Assembly: GCA_000697335.1 (NCBI GenBank)
Contig: JNEM01013958.1
Location: 1-40,757 of the forward strand
Direction: 5' to 3'
Length of the DNA stretch: 40,757 nt
From: Conidiobolus incongruus B7586
Lineage: Eukaryota > Entomophthoromycota > Entomophthoromycetes > Entomophthorales > Conidiobolaceae
Shown: piece after piece, positions 1 to 12,613 of the stretch
Position numbering within the stretch: position 1 is the stretch's first letter
How the letters are laid out: the number at the start of each line of letters is the position of its first letter
The notes under the pieces: model-generated
Seen by the model: the letters and a program-made list of their open reading frames with translations, nothing else
Told to the model about the DNA's origin: nothing
The model's database searches: none
Made by a program: the position numbers and the translations under genes

Positions 1-963
1 TATATTTTAAAATTTGAATATACATTAATAAAAAAATAAAATAATTATTAAATTATTATTGAAGGCTAAATTTAACAAAAATAATTATAATTAAAAGCTA
101 AAATTTTTATAATAAATCAATATAATAATGAATTATAAATTTATATATAAAATTTCTTATTCAAATATAAATCAAAATATAGGTTATATTAAAATAATCA
201 ATTTTATAAATTATAATAATTAGGTATTTCATTGATATATAAATATTGATTATTTTAATAAATAATAACTGTATATACTATTATTATTTATTTATCAAAA
301 AAATTAGATAATATTAAATTTTATATTATATTTTTTAAATAATATAATTAATTAATGTCTTGATATAATTTAAGGATATTAATTATTTTATATAATAATT
401 GTAAAATATATAAAATTAATGTTATTTAAAATTTCAAATTGGAAATAATTATATTACGATACCATATTTAATATAATTACTAGATTATAACCTATATGAT
501 CATAATTACTTTAATTAATCAAAAATTAAGATTATAAAAAATTGAAATTTATATTAATCAATAAAATTTAATTATAAAACATTAAATTTAAGTTTTGAAT
601 TAAAAGTTCTTTTTTATATATTAGGAATTAGTTAAAAATATAGCAAAAAGGTAATAATAATAATAAAGAAGAGTATTTATTGTATATTAAATATTTATTT
701 TTATTAGTTTTATATTTGATAATTAATTTATATTTTAATTTCAAAAGAGTTTTATTATTAAAAATCTATAATAATAAATACAATAAAATAATAAGAAGAT
801 AATTTGATTAATATTTTTCATAAATTAAAACTAATATATAAGCAGATTTTATTAAAATTAAAAAAGTAGATCAACATATATTATAAAAAGTGATTGTTAT
901 TAATTATTTTTTCTATTAATATAATGATTAAAATATCTATCTATAGAAATGTTTAATGTGATC
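1..963. other. AT-rich intergenic DNA
   Basis: This stretch is almost entirely A and T with frequent stops in every frame. I see no coding exon, tRNA or clear repeat in it. Confidence 0.6.
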
Positions 964-971
964 TATGGCTT

Positions 972-1466
972 TTAAAATATTAAAGTAAACAAAAATAGTT
1001 TAATTGTAAATATCCAAATAGTAACTACTGAAAAGTAAATAAAAAGATATATATACATCGTTCTTAGGAGTTGATACCAAATAAAAAAGTTTGGGATAAT
1101 TTTTGTTAAACTCAAGTGATTATTAACTAATTGAGGTAATGGTGCTAATACAATTAGAAACAGCCATAGATGAGCCGATAGACTGACTAAAGTATGATCT
1201 GGATTATAGCTTCCTTTTAAGATATTATAAACTGTTCTAGGTAATACATTTTCCATTGCATCCAAATCTACAAGGTATAGCGTTAAAGTAAAAGTCAATA
1301 AACTTAGCACCATGTGAGAAATCGTTCGTAAATCCTGTACTTGAGCAGATGCAACTAATAAGTAGTGAATTCCAGAGAATAAGATTGAAGATAGGTTTAA
1401 TGATAATAGAGTTGATGATGAAAATTTTCTAAGATAGTAACTTGAGGACATTCTAAATTCAATCAT
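972..1466 (-). CDS. small predicted multi-pass membrane protein, unknown family
   Basis: I do not recognise this gene. The frame starts MIEFRMSSSYYLRKF and runs 164 residues when read without introns. It has at least three hydrophobic stretches, at about residues 20-42, 50-67 and 95-113, and polar loops such as DLDAMENVLPR and KGSYNPDHT. Its base composition is clearly less AT-rich than its surroundings, which supports real coding. Translation could start at residue 1 or at the internal Met6. The C-terminal end is uncertain: a GT...CAG segment of about 50 nt near 1030-1080 could be an intron, giving a short hydrophilic tail (SYYLDIYN) in place of the Trp/Phe/Ile-rich tail. The gene stands alone, with no neighbour to suggest a function. 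Confidence 0.5.
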   Translation of the reverse strand: MIEFRMSSSYYLRKFSSSTLLSLNLSSILFSGIHYLLVASAQVQDLRTISHMVLSLLTFTLTLYLVDLDAMENVLPRTVYNILKGSYNPDHTLVSLSAHLWLFLIVLAPLPQLVNNHLSLTKIIPNFFIWYQLLRTMYIYLFIYFSVVTIWIFTIKLFLFTLIF

Positions 1467-3299
1467 TTTAATAAAATATAAAAATTTAATAGGATGTTGC
1501 TTTGATTAATTAAAGATAATAAATAGGTATAGAAGTTAAAAAAATGGAATAAGTAAAAAAGAAAATATTAATTGGTAATTGTTATAGAAAAAATTTGCTT
1601 TTATATTCGAATCAAATTAATTTCATATACATTACTCAAAACCCTCAACTTAATATATTAACAAAATGAATAATATCATCAGTTAATTATTATAGTACCA
1701 GAATTATTCAATCGGTGATTTGCATTAAATCATACAATTTCATTTGACAGTCAAAAATATAACTTTGATAATTGAAAAATAAGATATATGAATTTTTTAA
1801 TTTAAATATTATAAAATATAGGAAGACTATATAGTTATATAAATTTACTCTTTCAATATTGATTTAATACTAAATCAATAATTTATAATGAATTAATAGT
1901 TTTTGTCAATGATTAATGCACATAATTAATATGGTTTTTCTGTGATAATTGAATTAATTACTACACCAATTATATCTAGGATGAATTTATTAAAATAATA
2001 TCAAGTGTACAAGGTATTATTATAAGAAAGCACTTGCATGAATTTATTAAACTCATTGAAATAAACTTCCATTTCGGATTTGAAAGTTGAAGAGTTACAA
2101 TAATAAAACATTTGATGCTTTATATGATTTAATATCAAGTATATATATATATTTGAGATTTAAATCCATATATTATGTCGACTAGAATAGATAATTACTT
2201 GACACACTTCAATATAAATTTGAAAATTCAATTAGCATAATAAAAACTTGAATATTGCGCTAACTAGATTAAATGGAATATAAATAATTTCGTGTCTAGA
2301 TGGATGGTTAATTGTAATCTTGAAATATCTATTGGTATCATCCCAAAGTGTACTTGAATTCATATCCATTTCTATGAGTTTGATCAATAATAATTTGAAA
2401 AATAATGATTTTGGTTTTACAATCAAATATTATATTTTTAACTCATTAATCGTCAGAATTATATTGGTTTGATTAGTTTTTTATAAGCAGCTTAATTGTT
2501 ATTGTTTTAAAGTAATGACATTGTCATTGAATCATTTTATGGTTTATATATTATTTAACCCATAACTTCAATTTTTAAATGATCACTATATACAATTGTT
2601 AGCTTTTAGAATTCATAAAGCCAATTCAGAATAATAAAGATGAGGTAATTATTAAAAATAATATTTTAAATTGGAAAATATTATATGAATAAAAAATCTA
2701 ATTTATTTTGAAATAAAAAATTTATTAAATTAAATGAATTTATATTTATTATTCAAAATTATTAAATACTCGAAAATTACTAAGTTCAACAATATATATA
2801 ATATACTTTAACAAAGCCGTAAAGCAATTTAATCGAAAAGGTCATTAGGTTTTAAAGAGTACTTGAATTTTTCAATATATATTTGAAGCAAATCTTATGA
2901 AATATTTAAGCAATATTTGATTAATAGCTAAATTTATTCAAATCATTTTTTTAAATTCATAAATTTTAAAATTATATATACAAAATATTAGTCAAAGATC
3001 ACATATAATAAATATATCAAATCAATAAAGGTTTAATATAAAAGATCTACATATTAAAAAAATAATAAAGCAATACAATATTTATTTTAAAGATAAATTT
3101 TATTTTATCAATAAAATATAATAATATTAAAAGTTTCTTATCTTAAATAATATATTATATTTTTTAATATATTAAAATAATTAATATAAATAGTTAATAC
3201 ATTTATAACTATTAATATAATTATATTTTAAAAATAAAATTTAAAAGACAAATATAATTAATATTATATAAATCAAAAAAAAATTTAATAATATTATTT
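1467..3299. other. AT-rich intergenic DNA
   Basis: No convincing gene is visible. A 64-residue open frame at 2232-2426 (-) has no family resemblance and no supporting splice context, so I do not call it. Confidence 0.5.
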
Positions 3300-4590
3300 T
3301 TTTTATCAAGATAATATTTTTTTAATTAATATGGTAAACAAAATAAATATATAATATAAATTTAATAGTTTTTTTTATTATTAATAACTTTTTACTATAC
3401 TTTTAGCAAACTTCTAACACTTAAAAAATAGTTCTTTTTATTAAAGACTAAAATTTGATGTTTTACAAACTAATTAAATTTTCCTGCAGAAATTTTTTTT
3501 CTTGTAAGCTGGTTTTTTAATTACCTAAAGCAATTATAATTGCATAAGTTATAATCAAAAGAATATACTAGATATAATAGTTTTTTCTAGTTATTTTTAA
3601 TTAGAAAGTTTTTTATAGTTTTAAATTTATGTATTTTACAATTATTATGTAAAATAATAGGTTTTCTCAAATTATATTGAGAACACTAATTAAAAATACT
3701 TTTATTTAAAAAAACAATATATAGTTTATTATTAATTGATTTTCCTTTAGGAACTAAATAAGAATAACATATACTATTATAATCTATTATAATAATTAAC
3801 ATTTGCTTATTAACAAAGTATTTATTTAAAGGGATTTGTAGAAAAAGTTGATTTGGTTTAATCTAGCATCTTGATTTGTGTTTTAGTAAAGGATTATACA
3901 TAAAGATTTAAGATTCATCAATTGTAATTATTTGCTATAAAAGTTTAGGCTTCTAGTAATATTTTAATAAGTTTTATTTAATAATAACTACTCTAGCTTT
4001 TTTTTAAGCTTTAGTTAAATTATAAGGTACCTATTTTATATTTTTATTTATTAATTTTAGTTTAAACTTTAAAATATATAAAATACTTGTAAAACTAATA
4101 TTAAAGTATTTAGATAATTCTTTAGCTAAAATAAAAAAGTACTTTTCAATATATTTTTTCACTCTATTTATAATTAAAAGAGTGATAGTTGAAGTTGGTT
4201 TTCTAGATTTTAACAGGTTTTGAATAGTTTCTCTTTTAGCCTTAAAGTAATTTACCTAGCAATAAATTGTTGATTTAGATAATGCTTCATTACCAAAAGT
4301 TGCTTGTAAATTTTAAATAATTTTAGAGGGTTTATGGTTAAGTTTTACTAATACCAAAATAAAAAACTTTTGATAATCACTATTTGGTTTAAGCATGATT
4401 AAATTAAACAACCAATTTTAAAAAGTTAATTTTTTAATCAAAAAAACATATATATATATATATATATATTAAAAATATATAATTTCCTATTAACTTTGTA
4501 TATATTTATTTATTTCAAACTAATAATATGTTTGAAAAATCAGAAATTAAAAAATTTCCCATTATTTCAAATTCAAGGTAATATTTCTAG
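3300..4590 (-). mobile_element. degenerate Tc1/mariner-family DNA transposon, copy A
   Basis: Read on the minus strand from an ATG at 4396, one continuous frame reproduces a mariner transposase. It has an N-terminal helix-turn-helix region with LSKSTIYC and YFKAKRETIQNLLKS, a DES stretch matching the mariner DESW region, then LVPKGKSIN matching the YLPKGQTI region, and an LHNNC stretch where active enzymes have LHDNARPH. The frame carries about nine stop codons but no evident frameshift. Most stops fall where the family has Trp or Gln, and the last catalytic Asp reads Asn. Imperfect inverted termini rich in AAATAAATATATA lie near 3340-3375 and 4495-4530. A second copy lies at about 20.34-21.80 kb. 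The ends are approximate and no TA target duplication could be fixed in such AT-rich DNA. The element is clearly dead. Confidence 0.75.
4446..4470. repeat. (TA)n simple repeat
   Basis: A run of alternating TA lies inside the 5' non-coding part of mariner copy A. Confidence 0.8.
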
Positions 4591-7365
4591 TTTAAATATT
4601 AATTTTATATATTATTTAAATATTATTAACTTTTAAATTATGGTTTATTATTTTAATTTAGTATTTTATATTAATTAAATTTTAATTAATATAATTATAA
4701 TAAATTAATTTAAAAAATATTAATTAAATTATATATTATTAATATTATAATATAATATATATAATATTCATGATAAAAATATTAATAATTGATCTTAGAC
4801 TTTGGTAGCTCTAAATATTATTTTTTAAAATTATTACGGAAACAAAACACCATATTTAACTATTATAAATAAATCCTAGTTCTGATACTATACATAACCC
4901 GAAAAATTAGTAAAGTTAATATAAATTTACAATTAAATAAATAATATATAATCCTAAATAATAAAGGAAAGTAATTTTTTGCGAATTTTTTAAATATAGA
5001 GTTATTAATTAGATAGTTATGCACTAGTTTTGTTTTAAAGTTTTTTCAAGTAGGTTTTTTATATTAATAATTGAAGATACTTTGCTTGAAGTGTCAAATT
5101 CAAGTAAGGCATTTATAAATGCAATCAAGTATGACATATATATGGTAAGACTAAAGATCAAATTAAATATTTGGAAATTATTAGAATGCAAAAATAATAT
5201 GGGTTTTACAATATATATAAATATCAATTAAATATGATATTTAATGTAATTTTTATTAAAAATAATTAATCTATGAAAAATGGTATAAAAATTAAAAATG
5301 AAATTTCAAAATTTTATCAAATATTATTATTATTATTATTATAATATCGGTTAACAGAAAAAATGATTATTATAAAAAAGTCGTCCTAATAATATAAAGA
5401 TTTGATATAAAAGGAAAGTTTGAACTTATTAAAAATTATTTAAATTCCATAAATACCAAATGATTTTAATTGATAATTCAAGATATTCTAAGCTAGTAAA
5501 TGATATCAAATATAAATTAAGTGATAGAAAAGCTATATAAATAAATAAATTAAGTGTGATTAAAAGTATAATCAATGAGTTAATTATAAGACAAAAAATT
5601 ATGATTTGAGTGTATTAATTAAATTCAATATATTTAAATAATCAAATTTACACAGTCTTAATTTGAAGAAAATAATTGAATAATCAGCTAAAAAACATAT
5701 AATATAGCATAGAAGTAGTTTAAGATCTAGTCTCTTTATGAAATATTTTTATCAATAGATCTAGCTAAAATTATTTGCTAATAGGCATATATAAAATTTA
5801 ATTAGACAACTGGAAATGATTGGTTTTATTTCAAAATAATACTAATGTTTTATTATATATATGTATACTGAACACTGGTAAACATATAATTTAATTTTTA
5901 TATATTTAAACTGCAATCGATTGTTGCCTACTTAAGATATTAAATGAGGTATATATATAGTAATAAAAATAAGAAATCTAGGCCAGATTAATTAAAAACG
6001 GTTTGAATATCAACTAATTATAAATTAACTTATTGATTTTTAATAACATATATTTAAATTGCTATGAATAACAAAATTTGATTTTCATATATTTTCCAGA
6101 ATTCTTGTTTTGAAATTTTGATGTCGTATTCGACTTTTTTAGTCCTGTTTGATTTTAATTTAAAAAGCTGAAAAATATTGACTTATTATAAGCTAAAATA
6201 TATAATAACAGAAAAAATTCCTTAAACCAGTACATTAGTTCCAACTTTAATTTTCATAATATTAGCTAATAATAAAGTGATTTAAGAATCAATTAATAAT
6301 CAGATTTCGAATTAATTAAAAAATTGTATTGTACAAAAGATCCATAAGCTGTCAAAAGTGAGAAAAATAGTGGTGTTAATATGGGAAACATATGATTTTT
6401 AAATGGTATATTATTCGGCATTCATTGACTAAATATCTTATCCATTATTACAACATTATTATATTCCCATTAAATCACATTTATATTATCAATAACCAAA
6501 ATATTTGATTTTTAATTTTAGAAATCATACCAAAGTTGTATAATTAAGTTGAAATATAAAATACACTTTTGAATGATTAGGCTAGAAAAATACAAAGCCT
6601 TGCTTCAATATTTAGAACTAAGATTGATTGAATAGTTGTCTGATTAATATTTTGACTTTATCTTTTAATTAAAATAAAGTCAATCAAATAAATCGTTTAA
6701 AAAGTAAAGAGCATTAATTATTGATAAACAATTAAATCATCAAATATTTTATTCAACTAATATTTATAATTAAAATCTTGGATCAAAATAAATATAATAA
6801 ATTTTCGTAAAAGGATAAACATTGGATTGAAATAAAATCAAAATTATTTATTTAATTCTAAATTTTGGTCGGAATAACCTAGTCTGAATGGAGGTATTCG
6901 GAGATAATGGGGAATAATGAGAGTATTATTGGAATTCCGATTAGCATAAATAAACCATAAAATTGTTAAATATTAAATATTAAATATTAAGATATCAACT
7001 TTTCAAATTGTTACATAATCCTATTTAACTCGATTTCCTTTAACCAATGATAAGTATTAGATTTACTAAATTCCAAACTCAAACTTTTATCCTCTGTTGA
7101 TTTCATTTCTCCATCAATTTGATTTAATTATCCGAGGTACAATTTGGATTTATTGAGTACATTTCAATAGGTATAAAGCAGGGTCTGGGACCTTAAAGTT
7201 GAGAAAAAGGGTTCTATAATTGATTATTAATTAATATACCAGTATAATACTTTATCGAACAAACAATAATATTAATATTCAAATCCGTAAACAAATTTCA
7301 AAAAATATCTTATTAAACTTTATATAAATAACCAATAGTATCAAATAATATTTAATAATTAACAA
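4591..7365. other. AT-rich intergenic DNA upstream of the MBOAT gene
   Basis: No gene is supported; the 67-residue frame at 5024-5227 (-) looks spurious. A 7-base inverted repeat (TCGGAAT...ATTCCGA) lies near 6869-6940, and base composition rises in GC between about 6860 and 7200, which may be the upstream control region of the next gene. A TATAAATA stretch lies about 40 bases before its ATG. Confidence 0.45.
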
Positions 7366-9220
7366 ATGTTTGATGAATTTTTTCAAAGATTATCGGATCT
7401 AGCTGGAGGACTTCCGCTAGATCAAATACGATTCATTTCTAGCATCTTGCTAACATATCCCATTGCCTGTATTTTCAGACTTTTACCCAATTATCCCAGT
7501 TTAAAGCACTTATCTAATATTATCATTACCACATTTTTATTCCTTGGAATTCATGGCTCTGTGGATGGATATATACATCTTATAATTAGCTGTATCGTCA
7601 CTTATTCGATTTTATTATTTTCTAAACCTGATAATGCTCCAAAACTTATATTTATCTGGGCAATGGGGCATATGTCGTATACGTAATTATAACCACATAC
7701 GAATTCATTAATTTTATAATATTAATAATCAATATTTTTAGTCATATATATAGACTAATTTACGACTATGGACAAGCTACACTAGATCACTCAGGACCTC
7801 AAATGATTTGGACTATTAAATTAACTATGTTAGCTTGGAATGTTCGTGATGGATCTAAAAAAGATGAAGTAAAACAACAAAAGTTTAAAACCAATAAGGT
7901 TACTAATTTATATTATAGGAATTGTCTGAATATCAAAGAGCTAGAAAAATTGTCAAAATTCCTTCTGTGTTGGAATTTTTAGGCTATATCTTTTTCTTCT
8001 GTGGGTTCGCTGCAGGTCCTGCTTTTGACGTAATATTTTCATAATTTTTTTACAACTTATATTCATATTCGATTCTAGTATGCTGAATATATGAGATTTA
8101 TTGAACAGAAGGGTGAATTGGTAAGAGTTTATTTGTTTTCATTTGGAGTATCTATTTATATATTGATAAATTCGTTAGTCTAACAAGAATAATCCTTCCC
8201 CAATAATACCATTCCTGAAAGTTTTCACTCAAAGTATCTTTTATGTTATTTTAACGCTTACAGTTTCCCCTATCTTTTCTTTATCCTACTGTTTAAGACC
8301 TGAGTTTTCAAGACTCACTTTCTTTAACAAGTAAGTAATAACTTAATTTAAGTAATCATCAATATATTTAACTTCATGATGATTAGATTTTCCTATGTGG
8401 TATTAAGCGCTGCTATGGAGCGTAATAGATATTATTTCGTTTGGTTATTAGCTGAAGGTGCAAGTATTTTATCCGGATTTGGATACAATGGATTGGATGA
8501 AAAAGGAAATCATAAATGGTAAATATAAACATTTATATATTTTAATAATTATATTTATTTAAATTCATAGGGATCGAATGACCAATGTAAGAGTTATTGA
8601 AATTGAAACTAGTCAAAGCTTAAAAGGCGTCCTTGATAACTGGAATATTGGTACAAACCAATGGTTAAGACATTATGTATATTTAAGATTAGCTCCTGCT
8701 GGCACCAAAGATACTGCCTTTGCATCACTTTGCACTTTTGCTATTTCCGCTTTTTGGCACGGCTTTTACCCAGGATATTACTGTAACTTAATTCAACTTT
8801 ACAATTATAATTTTTACTAATATTTCAATCATTTTAGTAACATTTTTATTAATGGGATTTGTTAGCGAAACGTCCAAAAGTAAGTGTAATAGGATCGCTT
8901 TATCAATTAAGTACTAATAACTCTAATTAGATTTAAGAAGATCGTTAAGACCAATTGTGATGTATTATGGCAAATCTAATCCAGGAATTATTAGAATGTA
9001 CAACATATCAGGATGGGCACTATCTCACATTTCTTTAAGTTATTTCATCATTCCCTTTGTTATTTTAGAGTTTACTCCCTCTTTAAACATCTGGGCCCAA
9101 TTATACTATATTGGTCATATTGCATTGTTTATTTCCTGGGCGTTTTTCAAATTTGGGGGAGTTAAATTTTTCAAAAAGTTCCAACCTAAAGAAATTGAAC
9201 ATACGAAAAAATCTAATTAA
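7366..9220 (+). CDS. ALE1: MBOAT-family lysophospholipid acyltransferase (Ale1/LPT1/MBOAT5-like), 9 exons
   Basis: This gene encodes a membrane-bound O-acyltransferase. From family knowledge it re-acylates lysophospholipids with acyl-CoA in the ER (Lands cycle). Exons are 7366-7682, 7742-7868, 7919-8029, 8079-8120, 8179-8330, 8387-8518, 8571-8782, 8838-8879 and 8931-9220. They sum to 475 codons (474 residues plus TAA) and every intron is GTA...AG. Family hallmarks are visible: GYIFFFCGFAAGPAFDY, then ETSQSLKGVLDNWNIGTNQW leading into WLRHYVYLRL (active-site Asn region), then SAFWHGFYPGYY with the catalytic His. Multiple hydrophobic segments surround these motifs. The protein ends in KKSN, which fits a KKxx dilysine ER-retrieval signal. 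The length is close to vertebrate MBOAT5 and shorter than yeast Ale1. No in-frame stop remains once the introns are removed. Confidence 0.93.
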
Positions 9221-9570
9221 ATTTAACATCAAACTTCAATATATTCCTCGAGATAAATATCATTAAATATACATTGTAAAATGTAACTTCAAATTTAATT
9301 AAGCAATATAAACCATAAATAAAAGATATACTATTAACATAAGTGAAATATTTCACTAATTTTAAAGCTTTTTCATCAATATTTAATATAATAAATGAAA
9401 TTCAATACTATTCAATCATATTATATTTGCCTAAATTCAATTTGACATCCCATAATTTGAATTGTCGTACAATTAAATATAACATTCTTTTCGCACAGTC
9501 TCATTTATCATAACAGTCAACTTTAATATGATTAATATAGATCAGTAATTAATGATTCTAGTAAAATACC
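9221..9570. other. intergenic spacer
   Basis: About 350 bases of AT-rich sequence separate the MBOAT stop codon from the CC2D1-like start on the same strand. I see no other feature. Confidence 0.5.
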
Positions 9571-11825
9571 ATGTTCAAATTTAAGCCCAAAAACAAAGAA
9601 TATGAAAATAATTTTCATTATCAAGATTTAGAGCTTAATTCTGAGCTTATGGATAATAACCAAAACTTGTATGATAATGAATTATTGGTATTTTTCCATT
9701 TTTTATTTCATTGAAGATGTATCGATTAAGTCTTCATTACTATAATGAATTGGGAAAATTAACAGTACAAACTAATTTGGATTTGAGTGCTTTACATGGT
9801 GCTGGTATTGATAATTTCGAAGATACAGAAGATCCACAAGTAGGAGTAATAGAAGAAGATATGAATAACTCAATCCTTTTGGTAATTAAATTAAAAAAAC
9901 TATATGTAATATCTTAACTGCTTTATGTAAGGGTGAACTAGCACAACTTAGCGGTAAAGATAAAAGTTCAAATACTCATCCTTCTGCTTCAAACTTGTCT
10001 CCTTCCTCAAGCCAACCAGCAAATCCTTCTCGCCCAACAAGTCCTCCATTAAGCACATATACAGAAGATAATGCAAGCTTAGAAGCTCAATATCTGCCCA
10101 GTGAAAAAAATTTTGAATCAGATAGGTATTCATTATCTTTATCTCTTAACCAGCCTCAGTCTGAGGATGAAGCGAATACCTCCATATCACTTAAATTACA
10201 ACTTCTTCAATCTCAAATTGGGACCCGCAAAAATGAATATCGCAAAGCAGTTCTATTTTATAAAAAGAGCAATGATCTCGTTCATGCTAGAGAAATGCTT
10301 ATTATTGCTAAGTCTCTTGATAAACCCTTAGAGCTTGTATCTATGGGACTACCTTTGGAAAGTTCATTCACCCTTCCACCACCTCCTAATTTGAGTTTAC
10401 ATACTTGTACTCATCCAGTATCGAGCGAACCAGTTCAGTATGGAAAAATAAACCAGAATCCGAAATCTCCTAAATCGCCAGTAAAAGAAGTTGCTTGAAA
10501 TAGATCTATTTACGACAAATTAATCCTTAAAATCCAATCTCAAGTTAATTTAAGCACCAGATTAGCATCATAATACCTTAAAAATAATGATAAAATAGAT
10601 GTGGTTAGATTTCACAAATTAAAGAAGGAATTGAAGGAGCAATTGTCTCAGCTTGAATCCTATCTTGAAAATGACCTACTTCCTAAACCTCTTGCTGTTG
10701 AAGAAAAAGTGGTATATACATTTGACAGATCTGTTACTGATGCGCCACCCAATTCTTAGGAAATTTTCATTGGAAAAGCTAATAATCTTTCATGTAAAGA
10801 AATCAGTCCTAAGTTCGTTGATTCATATGTCCACTTTGATTTTGGCTAGCCTGCTAACTCTAGTCAAGGACAAGGAGACACTCCTGTAATTAATAGAGAT
10901 TCGGGTCCTCAGTTTAATTTCACTCAGCTCGTCCCTATTGAGAGGATTAAGCCATTTCAAAGGCATCTAGAGAGAAAGAAACTAATAATCGAAGTGTTTC
11001 ATTATAGAGGGTTCCTATGGAAATCATATTCAATAAGAAAGGCCCAAATAAAATTGGATCGTCTTCTTAAAGAAACTACTATTGAAGAAACCCTTCAAGT
11101 AATATAATTAATTCAAATATTTTTACTTTTTACTAAATATAATTTAGCTAATTGATTCTGACACTAGAAAACCTACTGGAGGAACTCTAAACATTAGACT
11201 TCGTCAGAGAATTCCATTGATTGAACCTGCAATCATCAAAAAGCAAGAGAATTGGGTTATGAATACTGGTTTCGAACAAATAAAACCAATTTATGATGAA
11301 TCAAAGACTCCGATTGGAGCTAAAACTACTAATGATAACCAAACATCACCATCAGTTCCTTAATCTGAACCAGTGGAACCTACCACAAATATGCCAATTG
11401 CTACAGAGGAAGAAATAGATGAAAATGAATCTACCTATTATGAGTAATATCAATATATTATTATAATTAATATCCAATTACTGACTAAAAATTTTAATAG
11501 CATCAATAACATTATATCTAACGTTGTATTGAGCCACGAGATTGAAAAATTAGAAAAATTATCCAACTTAATATCTGAGCAGGAAGATCGATTAACTTCC
11601 CTCCAGGCCGAATTGCAGATTCTAATTCTTCGAGTTCAAACTAGTCAATTATCATTGAAGTAATACATTGAACAAGTCCAGTCCCAGATCACTAAGGATA
11701 AAGCATTAGCATTGAAATTAAAACGATCCGGAAAATCAGATTTGGCTAAGGGATGTCTCGTTTGGATTAAGTTAATGGAAAATGAAGTGAGTGAAGTCCT
11801 AGAAAGTAGTGTTGGCTTGGTGTAG
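9571..11825 (+). CDS. CC2D1: CC2D1/Lgd-family protein (DM14 and C2 domains), frame interrupted by in-frame stops
   Basis: This is a homologue of CC2D1A/CC2D1B/Lethal giant discs, which in animals bind the ESCRT-III subunit CHMP4/Shrub and control endosomal sorting. Likely exons are 9571-9687, 9717-9881, 9932-11098, 11148-11443 and 11501-11825; the first intron would be only 29 nt, so that boundary is uncertain. A DM14 repeat (KNEYRKAVLFYKKSNDLVH then AREMLIIAKSLD) lies near 10220-10325. A C2 domain follows (EIFIGKANNL, VDSYVHFDF, SYSIRKAQIKLDRLL, RKPTGGTLNIRLRQR), then the family's C-terminal helical region (EIEKLEKL...SGKSDLAKG). In-frame stops occur at 10496 (TGA), 10571 (TAA), 10757 (TAG), 10847 (TAG), 11361 (TAA) and 11661 (TAA), with no frameshift. 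A canonical in-frame intron could remove the first (10438-10503, 66 nt) and third (10712-10759, 48 nt). Those at 10571, 10847 and 11661 lie in uninterrupted alignable exon. All six fit C-to-T changes of CAA, CAG or CGA. It is either a young pseudogene or a gene read through these stops. Confidence 0.85.
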
Positions 11826-12613
11826 ATATATCATTTTAATTCTTTAAATAATATCTCAAATATATTTTTATATTAATTGTACTAAATCAATTTTATTCAT
11901 GTTCATTGTAATTTAATATATTTAGAAATTTTAATTTTTATTACATTGATATCAATTTTATTTAATCTTATTAAATCAAATACTCATTATTGATAAAAGC
12001 CAATCAACATAAATAGATTTTAGTTAATAATGAATAATAGAAAATTACAATTTATTTTATTATCATTATACTATGATTGCATGGAATATAATCAATAGTA
12101 ATCTAATGATGAAAAATATTAGTATATTTTTCACAAAATTATATAAATATTTTAAGTAATTGAAACTTATTTAATATATAAAATAACAATATTTGTTAAA
12201 TATATATCTTAAAAGTTATTTGTACTAAATTTATTTTCAACAAGTTTTAAAATTATAAAATCATAATTAATATAAAATGAATTGAATGATAAATGATACT
12301 ATGGATCATAGTTTGTTAACAATGATATAAAATATCAACTATAAACAAATAGTTTTAAGATAACATTATATCATAATAATTAATAAGCGTAAATTTAAAG
12401 ATGTTTATTACGTAATGTAAGATTCAAATTGAGATTCAAATTTGAGAGGGTCCTATAAATACCAATTATGGATCTTGATTTTGATGAATAACTTTTAATC
12501 TTTTGTCATAATTTATTGATTGCAATAGATAATAATAGTAATAATAATAATAATAATAATAGTTTTTAGTTTTATTTTATAATTTTTATTATTGTTATCT
12601 TTTATTATTTAAA
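11826..12613. other. intergenic spacer with AAT microsatellite
   Basis: AT-rich spacer. It holds an (AAT)n tract at about 12527-12562 just before the next gene and no coding signal. Confidence 0.55.
12454..12461 (+). promoter_or_regulatory. candidate TATA box of the UBX gene
   Basis: TATAAATA occurs in a locally more GC-rich setting (GAGAGGGTCC before it) about 150 bases before the ATG. TATA-like words are common in this DNA, so support is modest. Confidence 0.3.

Noticed and set aside
2232-2426. 64-residue minus-strand open frame
   Set aside because: AT-driven composition, no motif, no promoter or splice context; likely chance.
5024-5227. 67-residue minus-strand open frame
   Set aside because: Ile/Phe/Leu/Asn-rich composition expected of translated AT desert; no support.
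7869-7918. A 20-nt mini-intron (GTTACT...TATAG) in the MBOAT gene
   Set aside because: A normal 50-nt intron starting GTAAAA and containing ACTAAT gives the family sequence EELSEYQ directly, so no ultra-short intron is needed.
10101-10889. Overlapping short plus-strand frames within the CC2D1-like gene
   Set aside because: They are out-of-frame shadows of the DM14/C2 coding exon.
9571-11825. A ciliate-type genetic code (TAA/TAG = Gln) for the whole genome
   Set aside because: Two 1028-1034-residue ATPases, MBOAT, UBX and synaptojanin contain no internal TAA/TAG in spliced coding sequence and all end at TAA in conserved positions. Only the CC2D1-like gene shows the stops.
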